64,000 bases of DNA from Endotrypanum monterogeii (taxonomy: Eukaryota; Euglenozoa; Kinetoplastea; Trypanosomatida; Trypanosomatidae): positions 439,772 through 503,771 of the forward strand of contig CM007318.1 in NCBI GenBank assembly GCA_000333855.2, given 5' to 3'. This document shows positions 51,101-61,404 of this stretch, in pieces. Positions within the stretch are counted from its first letter, which is position 1. Every line of letters starts with the position of its first letter. The translations under genes were made by a program, and so were the position numbers. The notes under the pieces were generated by a model. It was given only the letters and a program-made list of their open reading frames with translations, was not told the DNA's origin and ran no database searches.

Positions 51101-51560
51101 TAAAGATCTATGCATGCAAGACTATATAGAGAGAGGTATATGGCAGAAGAATTCGACTTCCTCAAAAAAAAAAAAAAAATGTCGGTTAATCGACCCTTGC
51201 ATACCTTCCCATTTGCTTGCACGCCAGCGTATGCATGCGTATTTTGTAATTGAAGAAGCTGGCTGTGATTCAGCAGCTAGCCTTTCTTGACACCTGAGCC
51301 TCATCGCGGGTCTTTGGGTTTTCCTTTTTTTGGTTTGTTTTTTGTACAATTGAACCACATCGCTGGCGTGGGTGATGAACACTTCAGATATTCGAGAAAC
51401 CGATGATACGGAATAATGCCCAAGCAATTGTCACACAGGAGTAAAGCAGTGAGAGCGCGTTCTTCCCGCTACTATCACAGTCGTTGTGCATCATTCAGCC
51501 AGAGAAAATAGGTGGCCTAAGTCACCAGCCACGGGAGCTCCTACGTGCGTAGGCAGGTAT

Positions 51561-51564
<4 letters not shown>

Positions 51565-51625
<61 letters not shown>
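51565..51625. repeat. (GT)n microsatellite, longest dinucleotide array in the window
   Basis: About 30 uninterrupted GT units. Confidence 0.95.
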
Positions 51626-51626
<1 letters not shown>

Positions 51627-52234
51627 GAAGAATTCTTCAGCCACACGAAATTGAAATGCAGCAGCACCAACGGCAACAACAACAAAAAAAAAAAAAAACA
51701 AGAGAGAGCAGACAACAGCAATCTAAAACATAACCGAGACTCTTAAAACAATGACCAAAAAAAAAAAAAAACACAATAATAAAAAGTATGTTTAGGGGCG
51801 GCAGAAGAAGTCGGTTGCGCAGCAATTACACCAAGCACAGATCGATAGATGAAGACGGAAAAAGACCCTCCTTTTCCTCCGACTAGAATGCTGCGTCGTG
51901 TCAGTCGTATCTCCGTACCTCCCCGATACGATAACGGATCATTCTTTCATCACCCTACCCAGCGGACGGTTACATATACTACTAAAACCCACAGCAGGAA
52001 GTTTGTTTAGGGAAAGCCCAATGCCCCAGCGGTGGCACAACACCTTTTTGCCACCACCACCCACCCACTTCTCTGACAGTTCATACGCGCACACACATAT
52101 GCTCCCTGCAAGCGTATCCTCTTGCACATTTGTGAACACAAGATGAGCTCGAGAGAGAAACGAAAGAGGAAAAGAAATGTGAGAGAGATCGCAAGGTGGC
52201 GGCATTAACGAGAAAGAAAAAGAAAGCAATAATC

Positions 52235-52237
<3 letters not shown>

Positions 52238-52268
<31 letters not shown>
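52238..52268. repeat. (TA)n microsatellite
   Basis: About 15 TA units in the presumed 3' UTR of the 5-phosphatase gene. Confidence 0.9.
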
Positions 52269-52272
<4 letters not shown>

Positions 52273-52482
52273 TGTGGGAGCGCCGAATAGGTGGTATACA
52301 AATCACACATTAGGATGCAGTTAGTACAAAAATATCAACCGAAGATGTACAGGCGATTTTCTATTTTTTTATATCAATGAATACATCAAGCCAAAAAGAG
52401 GGAGGGAGGGAGGGGGGAAGACTGGCAAGTCCAAGCAGGTAATCATCATACAACTAGACAAGGGACGACGAAGACTTCCCTC

Positions 52483-54951
52483 TCAGTTGATGAGTTGTTG
52501 CACTTCCTTCACAACTTTTCTCACGAGCGCTGGCTCCAATACAATAACCTTTACCTCGAAGCGTGAACATACTGGACGGTGGTCTGACTGCTGCAACTCC
52601 GGCACAGACGTATACTCCAGCGGGTGAACGTTGTTGGTAACCATTGGGAAACGCTCCGGCATGACAGGACCCTCTTCCAGCGAGGACGATAACGACGACG
52701 ACGTCGACGCAGCCTGTACACGCCGTGAACGACGCGCGGCACAGAAGGTTTTCGCACACTGTTTTTTCTCCCACACCGCATGTGCTGGAGTACGTGAAGT
52801 CGACAACCCCCAGTCACACCTAAGGGGATCATTTCCCAAGCCAGAGCCCTCCCGCGCAGCCACCACATCTGTAGCAGTGGTTGCGTCCCCGACCACATGT
52901 GAAGAAAATCGTTCGTGGGCGAGGTCTTCAGAGCTGGTGGAAGAAGAAACGAAAACGGGAGAAGTCACCTCTCGTGACGGGGCACTCAGGGAAAGATGTT
53001 TGCTTTCGAGCTCTTCTAGCGAAATCCATTCATCGGACACCGTCGTGTCCTTCGGGAGTGAGCGGGAAGACGGCAGGTCGTGGAGCGACGATACATAGCT
53101 AACTTGACTGCTAGACACATCAGCACTCTTTTCTTCCCATGGTGCATCTACTCGTGCGTCATTCTCCAGGACACGAAAGAGGACACGATCGCACCAGGCG
53201 GGGTCTCGGTGCTTCCGACTCGTGTCAAAGATGTCCGTGCCCCGGTCGTACTTGTATGTAGGCGGAAAAGATATCCACTGCTCCTTAAAGCCATCAAAGG
53301 CCTCACCAGACACCATTAGCTGACGCAACTCGTCATGGCAAAGCAAATGATCGAACTCGCCACGCCTCACTGACTCTCTGATAAAAGCACTTGACAACGC
53401 GTGTAAGCGAGAGTTCAGATCACCAAGGAAGAAAACATAGTCGTGATCATCCAACACCCGAGTCTCAGCAGCTGTCGTGAGGGAGCGATGGAAAGCGGAG
53501 TGGCCAAAGCGGAACAGACGATCCCACGCGCGCTTACCCTGGACCGTTGAATTGTCAAAGCCGTTGCCCAGCAGCTCCTTTGCGTTTAGAAAGGTCTGCA
53601 ACACTTCGCTTTCGTCATCGCTCCAGACAGGCATGTCAAATCGAATATCCTTGAGAGCCGCTTGATAGTTGCTCATACGGCGCTTTTCGTTGTGCTTGTG
53701 TGCCACGAAGTGAGCTGAAATAAAGAGAAACCGCTTGCCGTAGATGGTTGCACGCATGGCGACAGATCCCTTGTTGCCCAGGACAGAGAGAGCACCTGTG
53801 CGGGTGAGGGAAAGGCGCACGTGCGAGACGTAGTCCACGTGCTTTGCCTGCACGAGCACGATCAGCACCAGCCCCACAAGCTGAACCACTTGCACCTTTT
53901 TGTATTCAATGGTGTGGTCCGTGGCAGCGGCAAGTGTTTCAATGATGGCGTCCGCCCACTCCCAACTTCGCTGCGTCGACTCCTTCACCAACGCCGTACC
54001 GGTCATCTCCACCTCCTGGAGACTGATGAGGAACAAATCTGGAAACCTTCCCTCAAGCTCCTGCCACTCCTTCTGTAGAAGGGCAGCAGCCTTTCGCTGG
54101 TCGGTCAGCCGAATATCCTCGGCGGCGATGTGCTGAGTGCTCGTGGGATCCACGTTGGGTAGAGAGCTCGCAGCCGCTTTGCGGGATCGCATTGCGGAAG
54201 ATCCCGTTGGGTAGTGCAACTTACTTGAAAAAAAACCATGAGATGTGACATCCTGCTTGTGCTTTTGATACTGCTTTACCTCCCTTGTGAGCTCTTGCCC
54301 TATCAGCCAGGAGAGGAAGGCGTCTGCATAGAGCGGTGGCGCCTGCTGGTCCACATTCCAGGTGCATGCGTTCATGAGGAGCGGCGCCTGCAAGTCGTCC
54401 ACGGGGACGTCTCGGAGGCACTTCCGGATACGTGCGTTCACGAAGTGTCGCTTCTCGAGGGTTTTCTCGTACATGGTCATTGTACGCGGGGTAAGGACAC
54501 CACCGTAATCTTCTTGACTGCTATCGGTAAGGATCTCGCTCTCAATTAGTAGAAGCGGACGTGCGAGACGGCGCGCCGCACCCATACCGGTCCGCAAAGC
54601 ACCCTTGATACTCTCCTTCGCTTTGTCTCGCTTCCTCCAGTGCGCCGAGTCCTCAAGAAACCCCTCTAGTCGTTTCACCCGATTCACTTTGCCACAAGTT
54701 ACAAGCCATAGAATCACTTCAAGAATGATCACCACTGCACGAACCCACATTGGCGCCCGTGGCGACTGCTCCACCTGCTGCTGCATCGGAGGAGCAACAA
54801 CTGCCTCCTTCCTCTCGCACAATGGGGGTGAGTCGAAGGCCTCTCGGTGTCTCGGTGAAGGGGTGGTAGGGAGAGGCAAAGAGAATGGAGATGCGGCAAC
54901 TGTCCTGTCGGCCATTGGGACAACAGACGGTGGCAGCGGTGCAAACGACAT
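52483..54951 (-). CDS. Inositol polyphosphate 5-phosphatase (IPP5 family)
   Basis: An 822-residue enzyme that would remove the 5-phosphate of phosphoinositides or soluble inositol phosphates. The exo/endonuclease/phosphatase core starts at about residue 193 (LMNACTWNVD). It shows LISLQEVEM (308-316), GNKGSVA (392-398), ISAHF (411-415), the family signature FFLGDLNSRL (507-516), DPAWCDRVLF (583-592) and SDHRPVCSRF (789-798), so metal and catalytic residues are all present. Two features are unusual. A hydrophobic stretch (VRAVVIILEVILWLVT, 70-85) could anchor the protein to a membrane. A Ser-rich insertion of about 195 residues separates the WCDR and SDHRP motifs, which are normally some tens of residues apart. 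Trypanosome IPP5 enzymes are linked to phosphoinositide control of surface gene expression, but orthology is not established here. An acceptor-like CTTCCAG lies near 55035. Confidence 0.95.
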   Translation of the reverse strand: MSFAPLPPSVVPMADRTVAASPFSLPLPTTPSPRHREAFDSPPLCERKEAVVAPPMQQQVEQSPRAPMWVRAVVIILEVILWLVTCGKVNRVKRLEGFLEDSAHWRKRDKAKESIKGALRTGMGAARRLARPLLLIESEILTDSSQEDYGGVLTPRTMTMYEKTLEKRHFVNARIRKCLRDVPVDDLQAPLLMNACTWNVDQQAPPLYADAFLSWLIGQELTREVKQYQKHKQDVTSHGFFSSKLHYPTGSSAMRSRKAAASSLPNVDPTSTQHIAAEDIRLTDQRKAAALLQKEWQELEGRFPDLFLISLQEVEMTGTALVKESTQRSWEWADAIIETLAAATDHTIEYKKVQVVQLVGLVLIVLVQAKHVDYVSHVRLSLTRTGALSVLGNKGSVAMRATIYGKRFLFISAHFVAHKHNEKRRMSNYQAALKDIRFDMPVWSDDESEVLQTFLNAKELLGNGFDNSTVQGKRAWDRLFRFGHSAFHRSLTTAAETRVLDDHDYVFFLGDLNSRLHALSSAFIRESVRRGEFDHLLCHDELRQLMVSGEAFDGFKEQWISFPPTYKYDRGTDIFDTSRKHRDPAWCDRVLFRVLENDARVDAPWEEKSADVSSSQVSYVSSLHDLPSSRSLPKDTTVSDEWISLEELESKHLSLSAPSREVTSPVFVSSSTSSEDLAHERFSSHVVGDATTATDVVAAREGSGLGNDPLRCDWGLSTSRTPAHAVWEKKQCAKTFCAARRSRRVQAASTSSSLSSSLEEGPVMPERFPMVTNNVHPLEYTSVPELQQSDHRPVCSRFEVKVIVLEPALVRKVVKEVQQLIN

Positions 54952-56073
54952 TGAAGAAAGGAGACAAAAAATTCGGTGTGATATATTCTACAAGAGTAAG
55001 TGGACCCTTCCACGTTGACTTGACCTCCACGCTGGAAGAGGCACGCACGCACGTACACACACACAGGCAAAACAAAAAGAATTTTTTAGGATTGATCAGA
55101 CTGCCTTTTCCAAGTCAGTCGGTGAGGGTGTGTGTGTGTGTAAAATCTAGGTGAGGTGTGGTGCTCAGAGCTCAGTAGCGAAAAGCTACGAATCAGAAAA
55201 TGATCTTATCGGTGCCTCACGCTTTTTCTTGTTCAGTGCAGAGTGAGGGATGAGCGCGTGAGGGGAAGAGGACTACTGTTGATGTTTTTGCGTCGACCTC
55301 CCCGCACACGCACACACACAAAAAATAAAAATAACTCTGCGAGATAGAAAGCAAGGAAAGCCGGAGGGAGGTGAAAGCGGACGACGACAACACAAAGAAA
55401 GAATAAAAAAAAATACGCAAACAAACAGACAGGATAGATGAGAATGTACAGGTGTACAGCATGGAAGGGGTATAGAAAAACGGAAGGGCGGAGCGATGAA
55501 CGCAAAATATATTCAGAGGTGGTGTGGTGCGGACCGCCGAGGAGGAAGAGCAAAGGCGCGAGGTGGTGGTGAAGGAAGTGTTGGAGATGAAGAGGGAGGA
55601 GGGGGCGGGGGCGGGGGGAATGCGATGGGGAGGAAAGGGGTAGAAGAAAGACAGGCCCCCCTTGCCTTCCCTAACCCACTCTTTTGTTACTTGTTTTTTT
55701 TTTTCCCCCCTCTTGCAGTAGCAAAAGGATGCCCCACCATCATTAACAAACTCTAGAGCAGCATCTGGGATCCGCCAGATTGAGTGTGACTGCCCCGATT
55801 CGATGATGATATTTGAACCGAAGCGGTACATTTCGACTCCTCCACCATGAGCGAGGTGATATACAAGCGTATCGAAAAAAAAAAAAATGGAAGGAAGAAA
55901 GGATGCGCGTTGGGTCCAACGCAGTGAAGAGGTGCAGTTAGGGTGAACAGAGAAGGCAGTACAGCGCAGCAAGTCAAAACACGAAACAGATCACCACCAC
56001 ATATCCACAAGAAACTATCTACATCTACAGAAGAGAAAATATGAAAGCTTGCAACTCATTAACGTCATCGCCT

Positions 56074-56148
56074 TCATCCCACCCATTCCCACTCTTCGTC
56101 AGATGCAACACTCGGTGATGTACCCATCTCCTCAATTAGTGGGAACAT
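56074..56148 (-). CDS. Mini-ORF (24 aa) behind a strong splice acceptor, doubtful
   Basis: ATG at 56148 in an AAAATG context, 12 nt after an AG that ends a pyrimidine tract of about 45 nt (plus-strand purines 56163-56210). The product runs MFPLIEEMGTSPSVASDEEW and ends four residues later. It could be a micropeptide, an upstream ORF of a long-leader 5-phosphatase mRNA, or chance. No family recognised. Confidence 0.2.
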   Translation of the reverse strand: MFPLIEEMGTSPSVASDEEWEWVG

Positions 56149-56160
56149 TTTGAAATCGCG

Positions 56161-56210
56161 CTGAAGAGGAAAAAAAAGGGGCTGGGAAAGGGAAAGATGA
56201 AGTGGGAGGA
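56161..56210 (-). promoter_or_regulatory. Predicted trans-splice acceptor
   Basis: The minus strand is pyrimidine-rich and ends CCTTTTTTTTCCTCTTCAG, one of the best polypyrimidine-AG sites in the window. It does not serve any confident gene start directly. Confidence 0.45.
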
Positions 56211-56619
56211 GAAATTGAAGTTGCATGTGCACTGTGCTGTACATTGAAGCGCTCAAGCACCAGGAGACAAAGACTGACACGGAGACCGAATAGCGATGCA
56301 ACTCATAAGGTGAAACGCAGGTAAGATGAGAGGAGAAGAGGAAAAAAAAACAATCAAAAAAAAGAATGAAACCATACTACGCCCCACACGACAACTTGTG
56401 CGTATACCAGACTCCGTCTCCTCGCTTGTTTCCATTACCGTGGGCCCCTTTTCCCAACCTCCCTTTTCACCATCCCAATTGGGGGGGGGGGGGCAGCTCA
56501 TTTTGTTCGCCTCGGTGTACCCCCTGTCTCTTACCATATTTTAATAGATCCTTTGGCACTTCACACGCGGCAGCCCCAACTAGTTTGGATGAAAGCCTGA
56601 ACGCCCAAGTTTCTCCACG

Positions 56620-59600
56620 TCAGGGACGTTTCCCTCTGGGGGCGCGGAAAGAATCCTTGGACCTCGGAGGCGGCACTGGTGGGGTTTTCCATGTTTTTCC
56701 CAATACAGTTCCCGAAATCTGTGTCAAGATGCGACACGCGTTGTCAAGGTAGTCCAGCGCGTTCAGGAACTGGGGCTCAGAACCCTCTTTGGAGCCGCCA
56801 GGGTGTGAGTCAGAGAAGCCCTTTTGAGGCGTCCCCAAGTCACTACCCAAGGGAGAAAGTGTGAGATTCGATGAACCCACCCACGAGCCGACATGTTGCG
56901 AACTCTGCGGCCGCTCGCCAGAGGCTGTAATACTTGGCAGAGGGTTAAGCCCCAGCTGCTGCATGCTTTCCGATAACGGATACTCCATCACCTCAATGGA
57001 TGCCCCAGAAACTCGCCCACTTGCAGAGGTACGAGAGTGCGACTGGAGGCTACCGCGCCCGCCACGGGACGCGGCCGCGCGGGCACTCCCTGCAGATGAA
57101 GGCTTCGAGTCAGTGACAGTGATCATTCTGCTTTCTCTGTCACGCGGTATCGATAGGGGTAGAGGCAAGCGATCTTCAGTAGCGATTTCCAGCGCGTTCA
57201 ATAGCATCAAGACGAGGTTCTTGGAAAAGCTCATAAGGCCGAGGTATTGCCGAAAGGCGACCGCTTGAGTTCCCCTGCGAGCAGTAGCAGACATTGGAGA
57301 TGGATCTGAGGAGCTAATATCCTTCGATTCTTCAGCCTCGTCCGCGCCTCTGTGTGTCCGAGCTGTTGATATCGGAGAATTTTTGACCTTACCAGAGGCT
57401 CGACTCGCGAAGCGCGTCTTCCTTCCGCCTGCGCCACCGGTGACCTTATCACTGGAGTTGGCCGTGAAAGGTTCTGCTGGCGACTCGATCGCACGTTCGT
57501 CTGATAAACCCTTCAGCGCCTGGTACTGGTGTTGCGTTGAGGGAAACATTCTGATCAAGCCCCGCACCGCTGCCTGAATTCCTCTGACCTCTTCCAAGAA
57601 CCGCAGCTCCGCTCGGCGGTCACCTGGCTGCTGCATCAAGGCGTCCCAGTCCATATACCACGCAGCCGGCAGCGGGTTAGCGGATTTTGAGGGCTGTACA
57701 AGCCACACGTATTGTGCCATTATACTTCCAGGGAGGAGCATGGCCTTTGGAAGCGCCGAAGCTGCTAGGCTGTTCGCCTCTACCGTGGCGATATCAGAAT
57801 CGGAATTTATTGTGTCTTCAATAATGTCTTCACCGCTGTCTTCGCTCCCTTCCTTGTTGAAGGTCAAGGGTTCACCTCTTTGCGGCGTTGACGCCGTCAC
57901 CATAGCCAAATTCTCCTCAGTGAGCTTGGCCGTGACGTAAACAGTACTTGTTAGCGGCAGCATAAGTGACAAGCGACCCTCGAGCTGGCGCGGTACAGAA
58001 ATCACGCACTCCTCAGCAAAAACGTTTCCTTTCAGAGACTCTCCTTCTTTCTTTCCCCTGACCTTCCTTGCTGTCCCACAGGAGCTACTACCACTCCCCC
58101 TGAAACCCTCGACCGGACGTATTACGCTTGGTGCGACCACTACTTGCATCGAGAACTGTCCCAGCAGCAGCTTGCCGCTTGGACTCTTGCCTACGGCCTC
58201 TAACAGAGACCGGCTCAGACGAATCTCGCCACCATGCGCGTGCCCAGCGAGCACGAACGTCTCATCCACGCCAACCCCGCCGATATGGACAACGTTCAAA
58301 GACGTAGCGACAGAGTTACCCGGGAGATCATCCTTCCCTTTGGCGACCTTTCGGCTTGCTACGCCCTTCCGCGACGTAGGCCCAGATGCTATCGAGATGG
58401 GGTGCCACGTATACTGATCCGACACGTGCGCAGCGATTTTTGGGCGAGGCCCGTTAAAAAGCACCGTGTGATTTTTTATGTCCCTCACGTGCAGTGTGGA
58501 CTCCAACGTGAGCAACTCCTCTGGCCAGCTAGACCCCAGCATTTCCAGCTGGATTTGTCGCGCCGCCTCAAGCGCCATGACAGGCTCCTCGAAGAGCACG
58601 AGATACGCAGTCACGGAGTCAGTCTTGGCCACGTAGCCACGAAATTGGCGCACAGAGCTCTGTACAATGTAGTTGTAGTGTGCCCAAATGGGTTTAAGGA
58701 GGGAAGATGCGACAGAATGCGAGATACTATCAGCGTCGGCAACGCTGCAATACAGAAATGTCAAGGGCTTCGTCGGGCGTCGGGTACTTAAGATCTCTGC
58801 CCCTGCGTCCTCAATCGGGCGGAGCCGCACGCAACTGCGAGATCTCGAAAGGGTCTCCGGCTGCGCCTCTGCCTGGGACTGACCCCGGAGAAGCCACGAG
58901 TTGAGCAGCAAGGGGTCTTGTGGCACGCCAACTTCGCACGTGCGCTCGTAATCGTCCTCAGCGCTCATCCGGGCCATTTCAGCTAGCTCTATTCGGCGCC
59001 GCTGCTGCTCCATCATGTCGAGCACGATCTGCCGGGGCAATTCATCGCGGCGCGGTGCTAAAGTTTCGAGAACTGAGCGGCATGGAAGAAAAATTTTTTT
59101 GCTTTGGATGGCCGCCTTCCCCCTCGAGCGCAGCAGGTGTTGGCGGCGAAACGCAAACGGCTTCGGCAAAATGGAATGCACCGACGCAGGAGCGTCGGCC
59201 GAGGAGATAAATTGAGACCCTTTTTTGACGATATTGTAATTTGTGTCCATCAAGTTTTCGTTGGTCGAGTGGAAACTGCGTACGACGTCCTCCATGGCAA
59301 GGATTTCTCCGAACTCGGCGAGGTCGCATAAAGTACCGGAGAGCCTGATGGCCGGGCCCCTGCACTTCAGCACGCCATCTTCTAGGTGACGATAGACGGT
59401 GCTCATCGACCCGCATACCACACCGGCACGGAACAACAAGACATCGTCATTCTTTCCTAGCGACAAGTGAGCATACTTTGTGCCTGTGCGGTTCACTGTG
59501 ATATAAATCTCGGAAAGAAAAGCGAGGGCTTTCTCCACCTCGCGAAATACGTACGTAAAGACATCGGAGTAGTTGCCGCCCATGAGGAAACCAAAGTGCG

Positions 59601-61404
59601 TTTTTGCCGCCTTGTGGATGTGGCCGCGAATAGTGTTTCGAACTGCCTCCACTTGCTCATCCGAAATGCTCGTCATAAGCAAACGCCTCCAGACAGCTTC
59701 GTCACAAATGTCTATCGTACAGATGTAAGCTGTCTCCGAAGGGTCCAGTGGCTTCCGCTTGAAGATCTCAAAGCGGTCCTCAGATTCCATCATGTTTCTC
59801 TCCAGCGCCGCACAAGCACTTTCCATTTTTTGACAGAGAGCAGTGAGATTCTTCTTTTCTTCCTGAGTCGTAAGAAGCTCTAGCACTTGGGCGGAGTCTT
59901 TCGAAAAGTCCGATTTATACTCCTGGGCTGAGGCGTGGAGAGAGTTCGCGGTGGTAGCCTCGCGCAAAAACCTGGGATGACGTGGAGCTGTTTCCTGAAT
60001 GACACCCCCACTTCCGATGCGTCTTTTGGAACACCCCTCTGAACTCACGAAGGTGTCGACAAGCATTCCTTTCATCCTATGGACGACCTCACGCACTACA
60101 GAGGCACTATCTTGTAGCTCTAAGCACGGATACTTGTGGCTAGGGTGCAGCACATTGGGCTGCACCCCACGACGACTGCGCAGCTCCGAGGGCAGAATAG
60201 ACGCGATGATGCGACGTGCACCAGGGAGCCTTATCACGTCCCATGTAGGCCCCAGGCTTTCACGCAGCTCGGCTACATTACTCGTTGTCAGTGCTGATCG
60301 ATTCTCGTGCATTCGACTCTGCAAACACATGAGTTGTGCCCACCTCTCATTCACCGCTATTTCTCCAATAGGGGACTGCTCAACTGCAGCCTGAACTGCC
60401 TCCATGACCTGTGCTCCAAAAAAAGCGTACTTTCCCGAAACAGGATCGACATAAGACTCGGGTGAGCATGAGAAGATGCATGTGTGAATGCGAGGCCCTT
60501 TGTACAGCACGGTACCATCTTCAACTATGGGGGAAAAAGATCGCCCGCTAAGAATTAAAGACGACCACGAAAGACGCATGAGCTCTTTGTGGCACTCCTT
60601 CGCGAAGAGAAGCGCATCAGACGGCGCGTGGAAAACGAACACCTCCATGCTTTTGTAGAATCCCACCCGATACCCACGGCAGAAGGTGCTGCTGCGAAGG
60701 AAATACTGCTGGCACACGCGCATGGTGAACTCCTCAATGCCCTGGAGCGGAAATGTCAGTTTAGAGACAAAATGAAAAACAAAAGAGACGTCTCGCTGAG
60801 GAAGTAGTATTGCATCCCAGCGCTGCACGTGGTACAAGTCATCGTGTGCCTCCATCAAGTTCCCCTCCATTGCTTCGAGTCGCTGGCGCCCGGCTGTTCG
60901 AACGCGGGCGGCGATGCGAAAGCGCTCAGAAGCTACTTCCATGCGCTTGGTTTGTCGCTGACGCAAGATGTCATCGCCAAGGCGAGCCTTCAGCGAGTCG
61001 TTTTCACGCATCCATCTCTCATTTTCCTCCTGCAACCGGATCAAGCGATCGGTCAGGGTAATTGACTGAGCCTTCGATTCCGCCTCCAGCTGAATAAGTG
61101 AACGCTGAAGTTCTTCGACAGTATTGATGAGTTCTTTGTTCCACGACGACATCTCAGCTGCCCATGCATTTTTGAGTGTCTCTTCTTTGTCGGAGATCGC
61201 TGACAGCCCCTCACTGTAGGAAAGCATTCCCAGATATGCTCTTTGCTGAAGTCGCTCACGCAGAGAGGCCACCTCAGCCTCCAAACTTTCGATCCGCTTC
61301 GCTGCATCATGCTTCTCCATAATCAACCTCGTGAGGTGATCATCCTTTTCTCTGACGCGCGCATCTGCGGCTGTGTCAGACTGCGCCGCAGCAGCCTCCA
61401 TCAT
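56620..61404 (-). CDS. Large coiled-coil protein with three degenerate class III nucleotide-cyclase-like domains
   Basis: A 1594-residue protein. Residues about 15-195 are coiled coil (DHLTRLIMEKHDAAKRIESL and onward). Three segments then follow the class III adenylyl/guanylyl cyclase pattern. The first (about 203-410) has GYRVGFYKSMEVFVFHAPSD, ALLFAKECHKELM, GPRIHTCIFSC and GKYAFFGAQVMEA. The second (about 556-750) starts TAYICTIDICDEAVWRRLL and has FRAGVVCGS and CRGPAIRLSG. The third (about 878-1100) has FRGYVAKTDSVTAYLVLFEE, then ALEAARQIQLEML and WPEELL. Conserved metal-binding and substrate residues appear replaced in most positions (for example FYKSMEVF where active enzymes have an EGDxF-type Asp). 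They are therefore probably pseudo-cyclase modules for scaffolding or nucleotide sensing. The C-terminal third is Ser/Arg-rich. No transmembrane segment is seen, unlike trypanosome receptor adenylate cyclases. ATGs at 61404 and 61401. Confidence 0.85.
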   Translation of the reverse strand: MMEAAAAQSDTAADARVREKDDHLTRLIMEKHDAAKRIESLEAEVASLRERLQQRAYLGMLSYSEGLSAISDKEETLKNAWAAEMSSWNKELINTVEELQRSLIQLEAESKAQSITLTDRLIRLQEENERWMRENDSLKARLGDDILRQRQTKRMEVASERFRIAARVRTAGRQRLEAMEGNLMEAHDDLYHVQRWDAILLPQRDVSFVFHFVSKLTFPLQGIEEFTMRVCQQYFLRSSTFCRGYRVGFYKSMEVFVFHAPSDALLFAKECHKELMRLSWSSLILSGRSFSPIVEDGTVLYKGPRIHTCIFSCSPESYVDPVSGKYAFFGAQVMEAVQAAVEQSPIGEIAVNERWAQLMCLQSRMHENRSALTTSNVAELRESLGPTWDVIRLPGARRIIASILPSELRSRRGVQPNVLHPSHKYPCLELQDSASVVREVVHRMKGMLVDTFVSSEGCSKRRIGSGGVIQETAPRHPRFLREATTANSLHASAQEYKSDFSKDSAQVLELLTTQEEKKNLTALCQKMESACAALERNMMESEDRFEIFKRKPLDPSETAYICTIDICDEAVWRRLLMTSISDEQVEAVRNTIRGHIHKAAKTHFGFLMGGNYSDVFTYVFREVEKALAFLSEIYITVNRTGTKYAHLSLGKNDDVLLFRAGVVCGSMSTVYRHLEDGVLKCRGPAIRLSGTLCDLAEFGEILAMEDVVRSFHSTNENLMDTNYNIVKKGSQFISSADAPASVHSILPKPFAFRRQHLLRSRGKAAIQSKKIFLPCRSVLETLAPRRDELPRQIVLDMMEQQRRRIELAEMARMSAEDDYERTCEVGVPQDPLLLNSWLLRGQSQAEAQPETLSRSRSCVRLRPIEDAGAEILSTRRPTKPLTFLYCSVADADSISHSVASSLLKPIWAHYNYIVQSSVRQFRGYVAKTDSVTAYLVLFEEPVMALEAARQIQLEMLGSSWPEELLTLESTLHVRDIKNHTVLFNGPRPKIAAHVSDQYTWHPISIASGPTSRKGVASRKVAKGKDDLPGNSVATSLNVVHIGGVGVDETFVLAGHAHGGEIRLSRSLLEAVGKSPSGKLLLGQFSMQVVVAPSVIRPVEGFRGSGSSSCGTARKVRGKKEGESLKGNVFAEECVISVPRQLEGRLSLMLPLTSTVYVTAKLTEENLAMVTASTPQRGEPLTFNKEGSEDSGEDIIEDTINSDSDIATVEANSLAASALPKAMLLPGSIMAQYVWLVQPSKSANPLPAAWYMDWDALMQQPGDRRAELRFLEEVRGIQAAVRGLIRMFPSTQHQYQALKGLSDERAIESPAEPFTANSSDKVTGGAGGRKTRFASRASGKVKNSPISTARTHRGADEAEESKDISSSDPSPMSATARRGTQAVAFRQYLGLMSFSKNLVLMLLNALEIATEDRLPLPLSIPRDRESRMITVTDSKPSSAGSARAAASRGGRGSLQSHSRTSASGRVSGASIEVMEYPLSESMQQLGLNPLPSITASGERPQSSQHVGSWVGSSNLTLSPLGSDLGTPQKGFSDSHPGGSKEGSEPQFLNALDYLDNACRILTQISGTVLGKTWKTPPVPPPRSKDSFRAPRGKRP

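Larger units (their letters stand above)
50646..52482. other. Intergenic region rich in microsatellites
   Basis: About 1.8 kb between the 5-phosphatase and F-box genes, without a gene. It has TA/TG-rich segments (50679-50720 and 50939-50985), (TA)n at 51068-51098, (GT)n at 51565-51625, poly(A) runs (51683-51699 and 51759-51773) and (TA)n at 52238-52268. Confidence 0.6.
54952..56619. other. Intergenic region, cyclase-like gene to 5-phosphatase gene
   Basis: About 1.7 kb. No confident gene. It holds a 24-codon mini-ORF behind a strong splice acceptor (listed separately) and a minus-strand stretch near 55700-55835 whose translation (MYRFGSNIIIESGQSHSIW and onward) looks mildly coding before turning into pyrimidine-rich UTR. 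Confidence 0.5.

Noticed and set aside
55217..55972. 251-codon minus-strand frame
   Set aside because: It opens without a convincing signal, and most of it is pyrimidine-tract translation (F/S/L-rich). Only about 40 residues look protein-like.
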